DNA from: an uncultured Flavobacterium sp. | GTDB taxonomy: Bacteria; Bacteroidota; Bacteroidia; Flavobacteriales; Flavobacteriaceae | Direction of reading: 5' to 3' | Assembly: GCF_951805225.1 (NCBI RefSeq) | Contig: NZ_OX638201.1 | Location: forward strand, 4,278,001 to 4,342,000 | DNA: 64,000 bases | In this document: positions 22,863 through 30,888 of the stretch, one piece after another | How the letters are laid out: every line of letters begins with the position of its first letter | How positions within the stretch are numbered: position 1 is the first letter of the stretch | Notes under the pieces: generated by a model | What the model was told of the DNA's origin: nothing | Database searches by the model: none | What the model saw: the letters and a program-made list of their open reading frames with translations, nothing else | Program-made: the position numbers and the translations under genes

Positions 22863-25292
22863 TTACCAGTTTATTTCTTGACTTTCTCCTTTTTTTAAAG
22901 TGATAGTTTGTTTTTTATCTCCGAAAATCAAAGTTGTTTTTCCTCCAATTTTAGAAGAAATTGTCGTTTTCTGCAACTTTTTATTTTCCCAATTCATGGC
23001 GATTTCAAATCCGCCTCGAGCACAGATTCCTTTTATCGATCCGGTTTCCCAAGCGTCTGGTAAAGCTGGTAAAAGTCGGATTTCATTTTCATCAGATTGT
23101 ACTAACATTTCAGCAACGGCTGCGGCTCCACCAAAGTTTCCATCAATTTGAAATGGAGGATGTGCGTCGAATAAATTCGGATAAGTTCCTCCGCCTCTTC
23201 TTGGTTTCTCGGTTTTCTTTCCGTCAGGATCTACATATCTAAGTAATTCTCTGTACATTTTATAAGCACGATTTCCATCCCAAAGTCTTGCCCAAAGATT
23301 AATTCTCCAGCCTTTTGACCAACCAGTTGTTTCATCGCCTTTTATTTCTAAAGTTTGTTTTGCAGCTTCGGCTAAATCCGGCGTTTTTAATGGCGTAATA
23401 TGATCGCCGGGAAAAAGTCCAAATAAATGTGATTGATGACGATGTTGCGGTTCTTCGTCATTCCAATCAAAATACCATTCTTGCAAATTTCCTTTTTTAC
23501 CAATTTGATACGGATGAAATTTAGAAAGTGCTTTTTCTAATTTTGCTCTGAAATCGGAATCAATATTTAAAACTTCTGACGCTTTGATTGTCTTTTCAAA
23601 ACATTCTCTGATCATTGCCAAATCTGCGGTTCCACCATACATTGTTGCTCCAATAAAACCGTCTGGCGCGATATATTTATTCTCCGGCGAAGTGGAAGGC
23701 GACGTAATTAAATTTCCGTTTTTATCCGTAATCATCCATCCTAAAAAGAATTGTGAAGCGCCTTTCATAATTGGATATCCTTCGTTCTTTAGATATTTTT
23801 TGTCTTGCGTAAAAACGTAATGTTCCCAAATATGTGTACTTAACCAAGCGCCTGATAATGGCCAGCAAGCCCAACTTGGATCTTCTTTTCCAAATTGCCC
23901 AACTGGATTTGTCATTGCCCAAATATCAGAATTATGTGCCGAAGCCCAACCTTCATTTACACCATAAAAAGTCTTTGCGGTGATTTTTCCGGTTACCGAA
24001 AGGTTTTTGATAAAACTCAAAAGTGGTACGTGCATTTCTGAAAGATTGGTATTTTCGGCAAGCCAATAATTTTCTTCCAGATTGATGTTCATCGTATAAT
24101 TACTGCTCCATGGTGGGTTTAAATACGGATTCCAAATTCCTTGTAAGTTTGCCGGAACGCCCAAAGTTCTCGAACTGCTTATTAGCAAATAACGTCCGTA
24201 GTTGAAATAGAGAATTTCTAAGTTTTTATCTTCTTTTCCGTCCGAATATCTTAATAAACGTTCATCTGTTGGTAAATCTGGCGCCGTTGTTTTTCCTAAA
24301 TCTAATGAAACACGATTGTAGAATTTTTGATAATCTTTTGTATGACTTTCTTTTAATTTATCGAATGTCTTCGAAAATGCTTTATCTAAATTCTTTGCTG
24401 CAATTTCTTTATTATTTAATCCCGAAAGTGCAGGTTGCTTATCAAAACCATTGAAACTTGTTGCTATCGAAACAAAAATTATAGCTTCGGTTGCGTCTTT
24501 TACAATTAAGCCGTTTTTTGTATTTATTACTTGTCCATCTGTATTTTTGATTTTTATCAAAGTTGTAAATCGAGTTCCTGCGCCGTTTTCTTCTAAATCT
24601 TTCCAATTTTTAACTGAAAGATATGCTTGTGAACCAAGATAATTAGGTTGTTCAAGAATTGGAGCAGAACCATTCATCGCAAGCACATTATTGTCTGTTT
24701 CAACTTTTACTTTTAACAAACTGCTTGAATTAATATCAAAATTTAAACCTCCTTTTTTACTGCAAGTCAATTTAAAAACCATGATTTGGTCTGGCGCCGA
24801 AACAAAATATTCCCGAGTATATTTTACACCATCAATCTCATAACTTACTTTTGAAATTGCATTCGAAATATCCAGTTCTCTGTAATAATTTGAAACATTT
24901 CCTTTTGTGTGATTATTGATTTCAAGTGTTCCTAATGGTGCATATTTTTCCGAATTTTTCCCTTCAATTTTTTTATTTAATTCGTCGGCAAGTTTGTAAT
25001 CTTCGTTTTTAAGTGCTTGGCGAATTGCAGGAATATTTTTGTACGCTTCGGGATTCATGTTTGCGTTTACAGGTTCTCCCGACCAAAGCGTAATGTCATT
25101 CAGATAAATTTTATCTGTGTTGACTCCGCCAAAAACAGTTGCTCCCATTTTTCCGTTTCCTAAAACTAAACTTTCTTCAAAAAAATCTGCCGGTTTATTA
25201 TACCATAAAACATGACTGGATTGAGCGGTCATATTTAGGCAGAAAGAGGTAAATAGTAAAATGAAAAATGCTTTTTTGAGGTTTTGATTCAT
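22863..25292 (-). CDS. GH95 alpha-L-fucosidase (or alpha-L-galactosidase)
   Basis: The 809-residue secreted enzyme (signal peptide ending NMTAQ) has the GH95 plan: an N-terminal beta domain starting LWYNKPADFFEESLVLGNGKMG (split pattern near 30-50), a helical-barrel catalytic domain and a C-terminal beta domain. Marker segments are NLQGIWNPYLNPPWSSNYT near 383, NINLEENYWLAENTNL after it, TSPSTSPENKY near 537, and PPFQIDGNFGGAAAVAEML near 719. The Asn, Glu and Asp used by the inverting mechanism lie in these segments. GH95 enzymes remove terminal alpha-1,2-fucose or L-galactose, both xyloglucan side-chain ends. It is the last gene of the locus. Confidence 0.92.
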   Translation of the reverse strand: MNQNLKKAFFILLFTSFCLNMTAQSSHVLWYNKPADFFEESLVLGNGKMGATVFGGVNTDKIYLNDITLWSGEPVNANMNPEAYKNIPAIRQALKNEDYKLADELNKKIEGKNSEKYAPLGTLEINNHTKGNVSNYYRELDISNAISKVSYEIDGVKYTREYFVSAPDQIMVFKLTCSKKGGLNFDINSSSLLKVKVETDNNVLAMNGSAPILEQPNYLGSQAYLSVKNWKDLEENGAGTRFTTLIKIKNTDGQVINTKNGLIVKDATEAIIFVSIATSFNGFDKQPALSGLNNKEIAAKNLDKAFSKTFDKLKESHTKDYQKFYNRVSLDLGKTTAPDLPTDERLLRYSDGKEDKNLEILYFNYGRYLLISSSRTLGVPANLQGIWNPYLNPPWSSNYTMNINLEENYWLAENTNLSEMHVPLLSFIKNLSVTGKITAKTFYGVNEGWASAHNSDIWAMTNPVGQFGKEDPSWACWPLSGAWLSTHIWEHYVFTQDKKYLKNEGYPIMKGASQFFLGWMITDKNGNLITSPSTSPENKYIAPDGFIGATMYGGTADLAMIRECFEKTIKASEVLNIDSDFRAKLEKALSKFHPYQIGKKGNLQEWYFDWNDEEPQHRHQSHLFGLFPGDHITPLKTPDLAEAAKQTLEIKGDETTGWSKGWRINLWARLWDGNRAYKMYRELLRYVDPDGKKTEKPRRGGGTYPNLFDAHPPFQIDGNFGGAAAVAEMLVQSDENEIRLLPALPDAWETGSIKGICARGGFEIAMNWENKKLQKTTISSKIGGKTTLIFGDKKQTITLKKGESQEINW

Positions 25293-25319
25293 TTTTTGTG
25301 GCGTTTTAATGTTCGTTCA

Positions 25320-25571
25320 GATGTTCCTACGGAACATTATTAGACGTATTGTTTCTTTGTACCGATGAATTGTTCCTAACGGAACAACTTTTGGAATATT
25401 CATTTCTTATTAACGGATTTCATCCGTTGTTAACTATGAATTGTTCCTAACGGAACAACTTTTGGAATATTCATTTCTTATCAACGGATTTCATCCGTTG
25501 TTACCTATGAATTGTTCCTAACGGAACAACTTTGGAATATTCATTTTATAAACGGATTAAAATCCGTTGCT
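25320..25571. repeat. Tandem 71-bp palindromic repeat, about three units
   Basis: Units begin at 25365, 25436 and 25507, an exact 71-bp period; units 1 and 2 differ at two bases, and the third is slightly shorter. Each has two palindromes, TTGTTCC-TAAC-GGAACAA and AACGGAT-TTC-ATCCGTT. A lone related palindrome, ATGTTCCTACGGAACAT, precedes them at about 25321. Similar single units lie at 6681-6752. Confidence 0.9.
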
Positions 25572-25635
25572 ACAATATGGTTCGTTCCTCTTGAACTTTT
25601 AAGAGCTTTGGGCTCAGGATCATCTTATTTTTTTC

Positions 25636-25752
25636 CGCGTGAGGGATAGAAGCTGGCTACCGAAGTAGCGTGTATAGCCCGACCGTATTTGCGAAAGGCG
25701 CGCATAAGCGGTTTGTTAAATAGCGCCTTTTGTAAATACGGTCACGCCCTAA
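25636..25752. repeat. Structured intergenic element with a 21-bp stem
   Basis: GC-richer than its surroundings. A 21-bp stem (25681-25701 with 25723-25743) has two G-T positions that still pair as G-U in RNA. It is preceded by a small hairpin GCTAC-CGAA-GTAGC (25656-25669). The sequence around GTGAGGGATAGAAGC resembles a family of dispersed flavobacterial intergenic elements that I recall only loosely. It could be a mobile repeat or an RNA. Confidence 0.7.
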
Positions 25753-25802
25753 TGATCATCGCTAATATTATTTTTTTGATTCTAAATATAATTCTTTAGA
25801 AC

Positions 25803-27305
25803 TTAATTCGTCGGTTTATAAACGAAATTTTTGAACGTAACCTGACCTTCTCCAACGGAAGAAAGTCCTAATCGAAGGCTCATAAAACCGCTTAATACAT
25901 TGTGATTAAACGATGAAACTTCGGCTGAATTTTCGATCTTGATCCAGTCTTTTCCGTCAAGGCTGTAAAACATATTTACGAGTTGTTCTTTCTTTTCGAG
26001 ACGCAACAATAAATGGGTTTTGTTTATGCCTTTTTGAGTAGGAAACTGCCATGATCGCAATATGGCTAAAACATTTTCTTTATCAGCGGCAATTCCTGTG
26101 TACAATTTATTGTCATAAAAAAGAATAAGTCCTGCTGTGGCATTTCCTTCTATTTCGACCTCAACTTGAGCCGTATAAGAATGATCTGAAGGCGTACATA
26201 AAAGCGGAGAACTATTGCCAATGGAATTTCCTTTTGCTTTTATTTGAATCCCATTTGGAGTTAACTTAAATCTTTGATCGTCATAATGGTCAAAAAACTG
26301 CCATTGTGGTTGCAATTCTGATCCTGAAAAAGTATCTGAAAGTGTAAAATTACTTTTAGTCTCTTTTCCTGTCGGTTTTTTTATTGGTTCGTCGGTTTTT
26401 ATATTTTCAGGACTTTTAAACCAACCGTCGTTTGTCCATTCTACAGGTTGCAAAAGCGTTTGGCGTCCCATGTTGTAATAGCCGTTTTCGTAACCGTGAA
26501 AAACCATCCACCATTTTCCGTTTACATCGTCGATTAATGTTGCGTGTCCTTTTGACCACCATTTTTCTGAACTGTCATTGGTTCTTAAAATTGGATTGTA
26601 TGGCGAATTTTCCCAAGGTCCTAATGGCGATTTTGATCTTGCCGAAATAACCATATGACTTGTTGCGGGACCAGCGGTTCCACCTTCGGCAACGGTTAAA
26701 TAATAATAATTTCCACGTTTTAGGACTTTTGGACCTTCCATACAAAAACATTCAATCGACCATTCTGATGGAATTTTCCAGCCGTCATAAACATGTTTGC
26801 TTGCGCCGGAAACTGAAAGTCCGTCTTTTGACAATGGAACATAATCGCCATTGCTAAAGTATAAATATCGATTGCCTTTTTCGTCTGTGAAATGTCCCGG
26901 ATCGATATTCCCAATTTTTAAATCTACGGGATCACTCCAAGGTCCGTTGATATTGTCTGCCGATACTACATAATTGGTTTCATTTGCCGGAAAATAGATA
27001 TAAAATCTATTGTTGAATTTTACTAAATCCGGGGCCCAAACTGAACCAACACTTTTTTTAAGTGCATGTGTTACGGGTTTCCAGTTTACCAAATCTTTTG
27101 AAGTCCAGATCAATAATCCGGGATAATAATTAAAGGAAGAATGTACAATATAATAATCTTCGCCGTCTCTAATAATTGACGGATCAGGATAATCGCCAGC
27201 AAATATTGGATTTTGATACGAGTCAGTACCAACTTTTGCTTTTTGTTGTTGCGCATTTAGCGTAAGCGAAATTATTCCTGCCAATAAGAAAAGTATCTTT
27301 TTCAT
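25803..27305 (-). CDS. GH43 glycosidase (alpha-L-arabinofuranosidase or beta-xylosidase)
   Basis: The 500-residue secreted enzyme (signal peptide ending TLNAQ) has a five-bladed propeller of about 300 residues and a C-terminal lectin-like beta-sandwich of about 190. Catalytic positions are visible: base Asp in GDYPDPSIIRDGEDYY near residue 37, the middle Asp in NIDPGHFTDEKGNRYLYF near 133, and acid Glu in CMEGPKVLKRGNYYYL near 188. The C-terminal part (SDTFSGSELQPQWQF near 328) is the concanavalin-A-like domain common in GH43 xylosidases and arabinofuranosidases. In a xyloglucan locus it would remove arabinose branches. Confidence 0.9.
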   Translation of the reverse strand: MKKILFLLAGIISLTLNAQQQKAKVGTDSYQNPIFAGDYPDPSIIRDGEDYYIVHSSFNYYPGLLIWTSKDLVNWKPVTHALKKSVGSVWAPDLVKFNNRFYIYFPANETNYVVSADNINGPWSDPVDLKIGNIDPGHFTDEKGNRYLYFSNGDYVPLSKDGLSVSGASKHVYDGWKIPSEWSIECFCMEGPKVLKRGNYYYLTVAEGGTAGPATSHMVISARSKSPLGPWENSPYNPILRTNDSSEKWWSKGHATLIDDVNGKWWMVFHGYENGYYNMGRQTLLQPVEWTNDGWFKSPENIKTDEPIKKPTGKETKSNFTLSDTFSGSELQPQWQFFDHYDDQRFKLTPNGIQIKAKGNSIGNSSPLLCTPSDHSYTAQVEVEIEGNATAGLILFYDNKLYTGIAADKENVLAILRSWQFPTQKGINKTHLLLRLEKKEQLVNMFYSLDGKDWIKIENSAEVSSFNHNVLSGFMSLRLGLSSVGEGQVTFKNFVYKPTN

Positions 27306-27311
27306 AATTAA

Positions 27312-29258
27312 TTATTTACTGACTTTGTAAATTTCATTTGCCGTAATCATTTCCCAATTATCTGTTCTGAAAGGCGACGCAGGAAATTTTTCTTTGTTGT
27401 AAAGATTGATTTCGGTATCGTCGTCTGCCCAACCGTAATGAACGGCAATTGGATTTTTTACTTCGCTACTTGAAACGATTATTTTGTTGTCTTTTATTAT
27501 CGCTTTCGCAGAATGAAAAACTTTGTCAGCGCCAGCAATTTCGAATCCTTTTACGTTTTCTGTATTATCTGAACTTGATAATCCTGAACCAATATTTTCG
27601 AAAGTAAGAATGATTTGGTTTCCTTTTATTTCCTGAGATTTAAAAGTTGGTCCGCTATAAACTTGTTTTTTGCCGTAAACATTATTCAGCGCGATTGCCG
27701 CCAAACGCAAGCCAACATCTTTTTTATTGGTTGGATGTATGTCTTTTGCATTTCCGATATCTGTAGTAACCGCCATTCCGGTGTTTGGTAATTTTAATGT
27801 TTCAAGTTGTGCTTCGCGAAGTTCTGCCCAACGACTTCCTGTTTTACTATTTCCATTGAACTCATTGAAAGTCGATAATTGTACAAAATAGAATGGAAAA
27901 TTACCTTGTTCCCATTTTGTTCGCCAATCTGTAATCATCAACGGAAATGCTTTTTTATACTCTTTTGCTCTCCAAACATTGGCTTCTCCCTGATACCATA
28001 AAACGCCTTCGATCGCATACGGAATCAACGGATTTACCATTGCATTGTATAATAATGACGGATAGCTATTTGGCGATAATGACGTTTTTACAACGATAAC
28101 TTTGTATTTCCATTTTCCGTCAAGCGGAATAATTTTGCTTCCTAAAGTTAATTTTAAATCTGCTGAATCGCCATAGATTCCGCCGCCGCCGCTATTGTCT
28201 ACAATTCTTACGGCAATAACATTTGTTCCTTCTTTTAATACATTTGCGGGAATTTCATAAACACGTTTTGCATCCCATTGGGTATTTTTACCAACTTCGA
28301 TTCCGTTGATATAAGTAATGTCTTCATCATCGATTTTGGCAAGACTTAAAGTTGCTTTGTTTTTAATGTCTTCTGCTGAAAGTGTTATCGTTTTTCGCAT
28401 CCAAACTACTCCGTCTAAATCTCCTAAAGGCTGATTTTCCCATAAACTTGGCGTATTTAATTCTCCCCAACTTTTATCATTAAACTCAGTTTCTTTAAAA
28501 GTAGTTTCATTTGCCGTAGTTACTTCTGTTCCCTGAATTTTTTCAACTCTTTCACGCATTCTTAAAGCGTATAATTTCGAAATAGAATCCATATTCAAAG
28601 TTGGAACATCGGCAATCATTGTTTTGAAATCATCACTTTTTTGAAATGCTTCACGACTTGTCCAGGTTTCGACACAGGTTCCGCCCCAAGATGTGTTGAT
28701 TATACCAATTGGAATTTTTAATTCGCCATATAATTTCTTGGCAAAAAAGAAACCTACCGCTGTAAAATCACGAACGTTTTCTTTGTTGGCAACTAACCAT
28801 TTTCCTGCTTTTAAATCTTCTTTTGGTAATCCGCTTAAATCTTGTGCAACGCCAAAATGACGAATCATTGGATAATCGGCATCAGCTATTTCTTTTTCGG
28901 AATTCAAGTTTTTATACATCTGAAATTCCATGTTTGATTGTCCGCTGCAAATCCAGACTTCACCAACCAAAACATCTTTTATGATAATTTTATTTTTTCC
29001 GATAATAATCAGTTCAAATGGTCCACCCGCTTTTTCGGCAGAAAGTTTAAGCATCCATTTTCCATTTTTATCGGCTTGAACCGTTTTGATTTGTTTGTTA
29101 AAATGAACTTCTACTTTTTCATTGGCATCAGCCCAACCCCAAACCGGAATTTCTTTGTTGCGCTGTAAAACCATTCCGTCAGAAAACAACAAAGGCATTT
29201 TGACATTTGCGTTTGCAATGCTACCGAATAGTAAAAAAAGAAAGATTATTTTTTTCAT
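27312..29258 (-). CDS. CE20-like acetylesterase (annotated type: sialate O-acetylesterase)
   Basis: A 648-residue secreted SGNH esterase with signal peptide MKKIIFLFLLFGSIANA. The nucleophile block EVWICSGQSNMEFQM lies near residue 103 and the Asp/His block DIGNAKDIHPTNKKDVGLRL near 511. Between them, roughly 240-370, is an inserted jelly-roll domain (DITYINGIEVGKNTQW, NVIAVRIVDNSGGGG). An SGNH domain split by a beta-sandwich is the layout described for CE20 xyloglucan acetylesterases, which fits the surrounding enzymes. It removes O-acetyl groups, perhaps from galactosyl side chains, so that other glycosidases can act. It is six bases upstream of GH43. Confidence 0.87.
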   Translation of the reverse strand: MKKIIFLFLLFGSIANANVKMPLLFSDGMVLQRNKEIPVWGWADANEKVEVHFNKQIKTVQADKNGKWMLKLSAEKAGGPFELIIIGKNKIIIKDVLVGEVWICSGQSNMEFQMYKNLNSEKEIADADYPMIRHFGVAQDLSGLPKEDLKAGKWLVANKENVRDFTAVGFFFAKKLYGELKIPIGIINTSWGGTCVETWTSREAFQKSDDFKTMIADVPTLNMDSISKLYALRMRERVEKIQGTEVTTANETTFKETEFNDKSWGELNTPSLWENQPLGDLDGVVWMRKTITLSAEDIKNKATLSLAKIDDEDITYINGIEVGKNTQWDAKRVYEIPANVLKEGTNVIAVRIVDNSGGGGIYGDSADLKLTLGSKIIPLDGKWKYKVIVVKTSLSPNSYPSLLYNAMVNPLIPYAIEGVLWYQGEANVWRAKEYKKAFPLMITDWRTKWEQGNFPFYFVQLSTFNEFNGNSKTGSRWAELREAQLETLKLPNTGMAVTTDIGNAKDIHPTNKKDVGLRLAAIALNNVYGKKQVYSGPTFKSQEIKGNQIILTFENIGSGLSSSDNTENVKGFEIAGADKVFHSAKAIIKDNKIIVSSSEVKNPIAVHYGWADDDTEINLYNKEKFPASPFRTDNWEMITANEIYKVSK

Positions 29259-29274
29259 TGTGTTTGTTGTTTAA

Positions 29275-29350
29275 ACCATATAAGTGATATAAGTTAATAT
29301 AAGCGTTACGTATATTCTGTACTTATATTTTCTTATATCACTTATATGGT
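29275..29350 (-). repeat. 19-bp perfect inverted repeat in the GH5-esterase spacer
   Basis: ACCATATAAGTGATATAAG (29275-29293) pairs with 29332-29350 around a 38-base loop, itself rich in TTATAT repeats. It fills most of the 105-base gap and would form a long AT-rich hairpin in the operon mRNA, possibly setting processing or partial termination. Confidence 0.75.
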
Positions 29351-29363
29351 AAATTCATTATTT

Positions 29364-30875
29364 TTACTGTAATCCTTCGATCATTGCATTCAATGCTTGT
29401 GTATCGGAAACAGTATTATTGGTTCTGTTTATGATTCCAAAACTGTTGTCACCAAGACTTCCTTCATCCCAATAAAAAGGCAATAAACCATTTGCTTTGG
29501 CTTGTTTTACGACCGTTTTTAAATAATAAGCTCTTGAGTTTAAATGTAACGTTAACGCATCTCCGGTTAAACTTGTACGACGAATTGCTCCAAACTCTCC
29601 TAACAAAACTGGAATTCCTTTATCGACAAATTGGGTTTTCATTAATTTGAAGTTTTTCTCTAAATCAGCTTCTTCTCCATAAGTTGGGTTTCGATCAAGA
29701 TCTGTTGCCGAATGATAATTTGCGCCCCAGTAATAGAACATTTTTCCCCATGATTCGTCTTTGGTTAAACCTGCAAAATTCCACGGAGCATAATAATGTA
29801 CTTCGACCATCATACGGTTTGTTGCTGAATCTGTAGGCAAAGTGGTCATTAATTTATTTGTTTTTTCGATATCTGTTGTTGGTCCCTGAACTACTAATGT
29901 TCTGTAGGCATTTTTACCTCCAGTCGAACGAACAGCATCGATAAATGTTTGGTGATATGACGTTAAAACTGCCATTTGTGTCGCATCTTCAACTGCTGGT
30001 TCGTTTGCACTTGCAAAAAGTAAATGCTCATCGAATCCTCTTAAATGTGTTGCAATTTGTTCCCAAAATGCTTTTTGTTTGGCATTGTTTTCTACTTTTT
30101 TAGCTTCGGTAATATTGTTTTCTAACCATCCGCCGTCCCAGTGGATATTTACGACAACGTACATATTATTGTCTACACAATACTGAACAACTTCTTTTAC
30201 TCTGTTTAACCAATCGGTTTTAATTTTGGCTGTAGCCGAATTTTCTAAATATTGATTCCAAGAACACGGAATTCTAATGGCATTAAATCCACTTGCTTTA
30301 ACTGCATCGATCAATGCTTTTGTAACTTTTGGATTTCCCCAAGCAGTTTCACTTCCGGTTGCTTCCATTGTGTTTCCAATGTTCCATCCTAATTTTATTT
30401 TTGCCGCCAATTCTACAGCAGAACTTGACATTCCGGAATTATCTGCAGCAATTGGATTTGTATTATAACTTGGATACAAACCTGCAACTGGAGCTCCGCC
30501 TGCTTGCGAAACTGAAATTTGAATTGATGCTGCTTCAGGTGAACTTAGTGTTAAAGTAGCAGTTCTTGCTTCGGCAGCTGTATTTTCAGAAGCTGTTACT
30601 TTAACTATAACTGTTCCTGTAACTCCTGTTGTCTGACTTAATTGTATCCAATTTGCATTGGAACTGGCGATTGTCCATGTTTTTACTTCAGCCGTTATTT
30701 TTACAATAGCTTCACTCGCTTTATTGGCAAAATCAATTTTACTTGTATCTGCAAGCAGTAGTTTATCGATTGTCTTTGTATCTTCTGTATCTTTTTCTGA
30801 ACTACAGGCCAAAAGGCTAAAAAAACACAAACATAAAATGGTGGTAAGCAGATAATTATTTACAAAATTTTTCAT
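29364..30875 (-). CDS. BACON-GH5 endo-glucanase (GH5_4-like, xyloglucanase) lipoprotein
   Basis: The 503-residue enzyme is a lipoprotein (lipobox LLAC near residue 24, then SSEKD), likely on the cell surface. Residues about 40-125 form a BACON module (WTIASSNANWIQLSQTTG, ending ISVSQAGG). The catalytic barrel follows: GWNIGNTMEATGSETAWGN near 165, AIRIPCSWNQYL, VVVNIHWDGGWLEN, acid/base Glu in FASANEPAVED near 293, and nucleophile Glu in VLLGEFGAIRR near 424. BACON plus GH5_4 is the arrangement of the surface endo-xyloglucanase of Bacteroides ovatus. It would make the first backbone cuts. Confidence 0.92.
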   Translation of the reverse strand: MKNFVNNYLLTTILCLCFFSLLACSSEKDTEDTKTIDKLLLADTSKIDFANKASEAIVKITAEVKTWTIASSNANWIQLSQTTGVTGTVIVKVTASENTAAEARTATLTLSSPEAASIQISVSQAGGAPVAGLYPSYNTNPIAADNSGMSSSAVELAAKIKLGWNIGNTMEATGSETAWGNPKVTKALIDAVKASGFNAIRIPCSWNQYLENSATAKIKTDWLNRVKEVVQYCVDNNMYVVVNIHWDGGWLENNITEAKKVENNAKQKAFWEQIATHLRGFDEHLLFASANEPAVEDATQMAVLTSYHQTFIDAVRSTGGKNAYRTLVVQGPTTDIEKTNKLMTTLPTDSATNRMMVEVHYYAPWNFAGLTKDESWGKMFYYWGANYHSATDLDRNPTYGEEADLEKNFKLMKTQFVDKGIPVLLGEFGAIRRTSLTGDALTLHLNSRAYYLKTVVKQAKANGLLPFYWDEGSLGDNSFGIINRTNNTVSDTQALNAMIEGLQ

Positions 30876-30888
30876 TTTATTTAATTTT

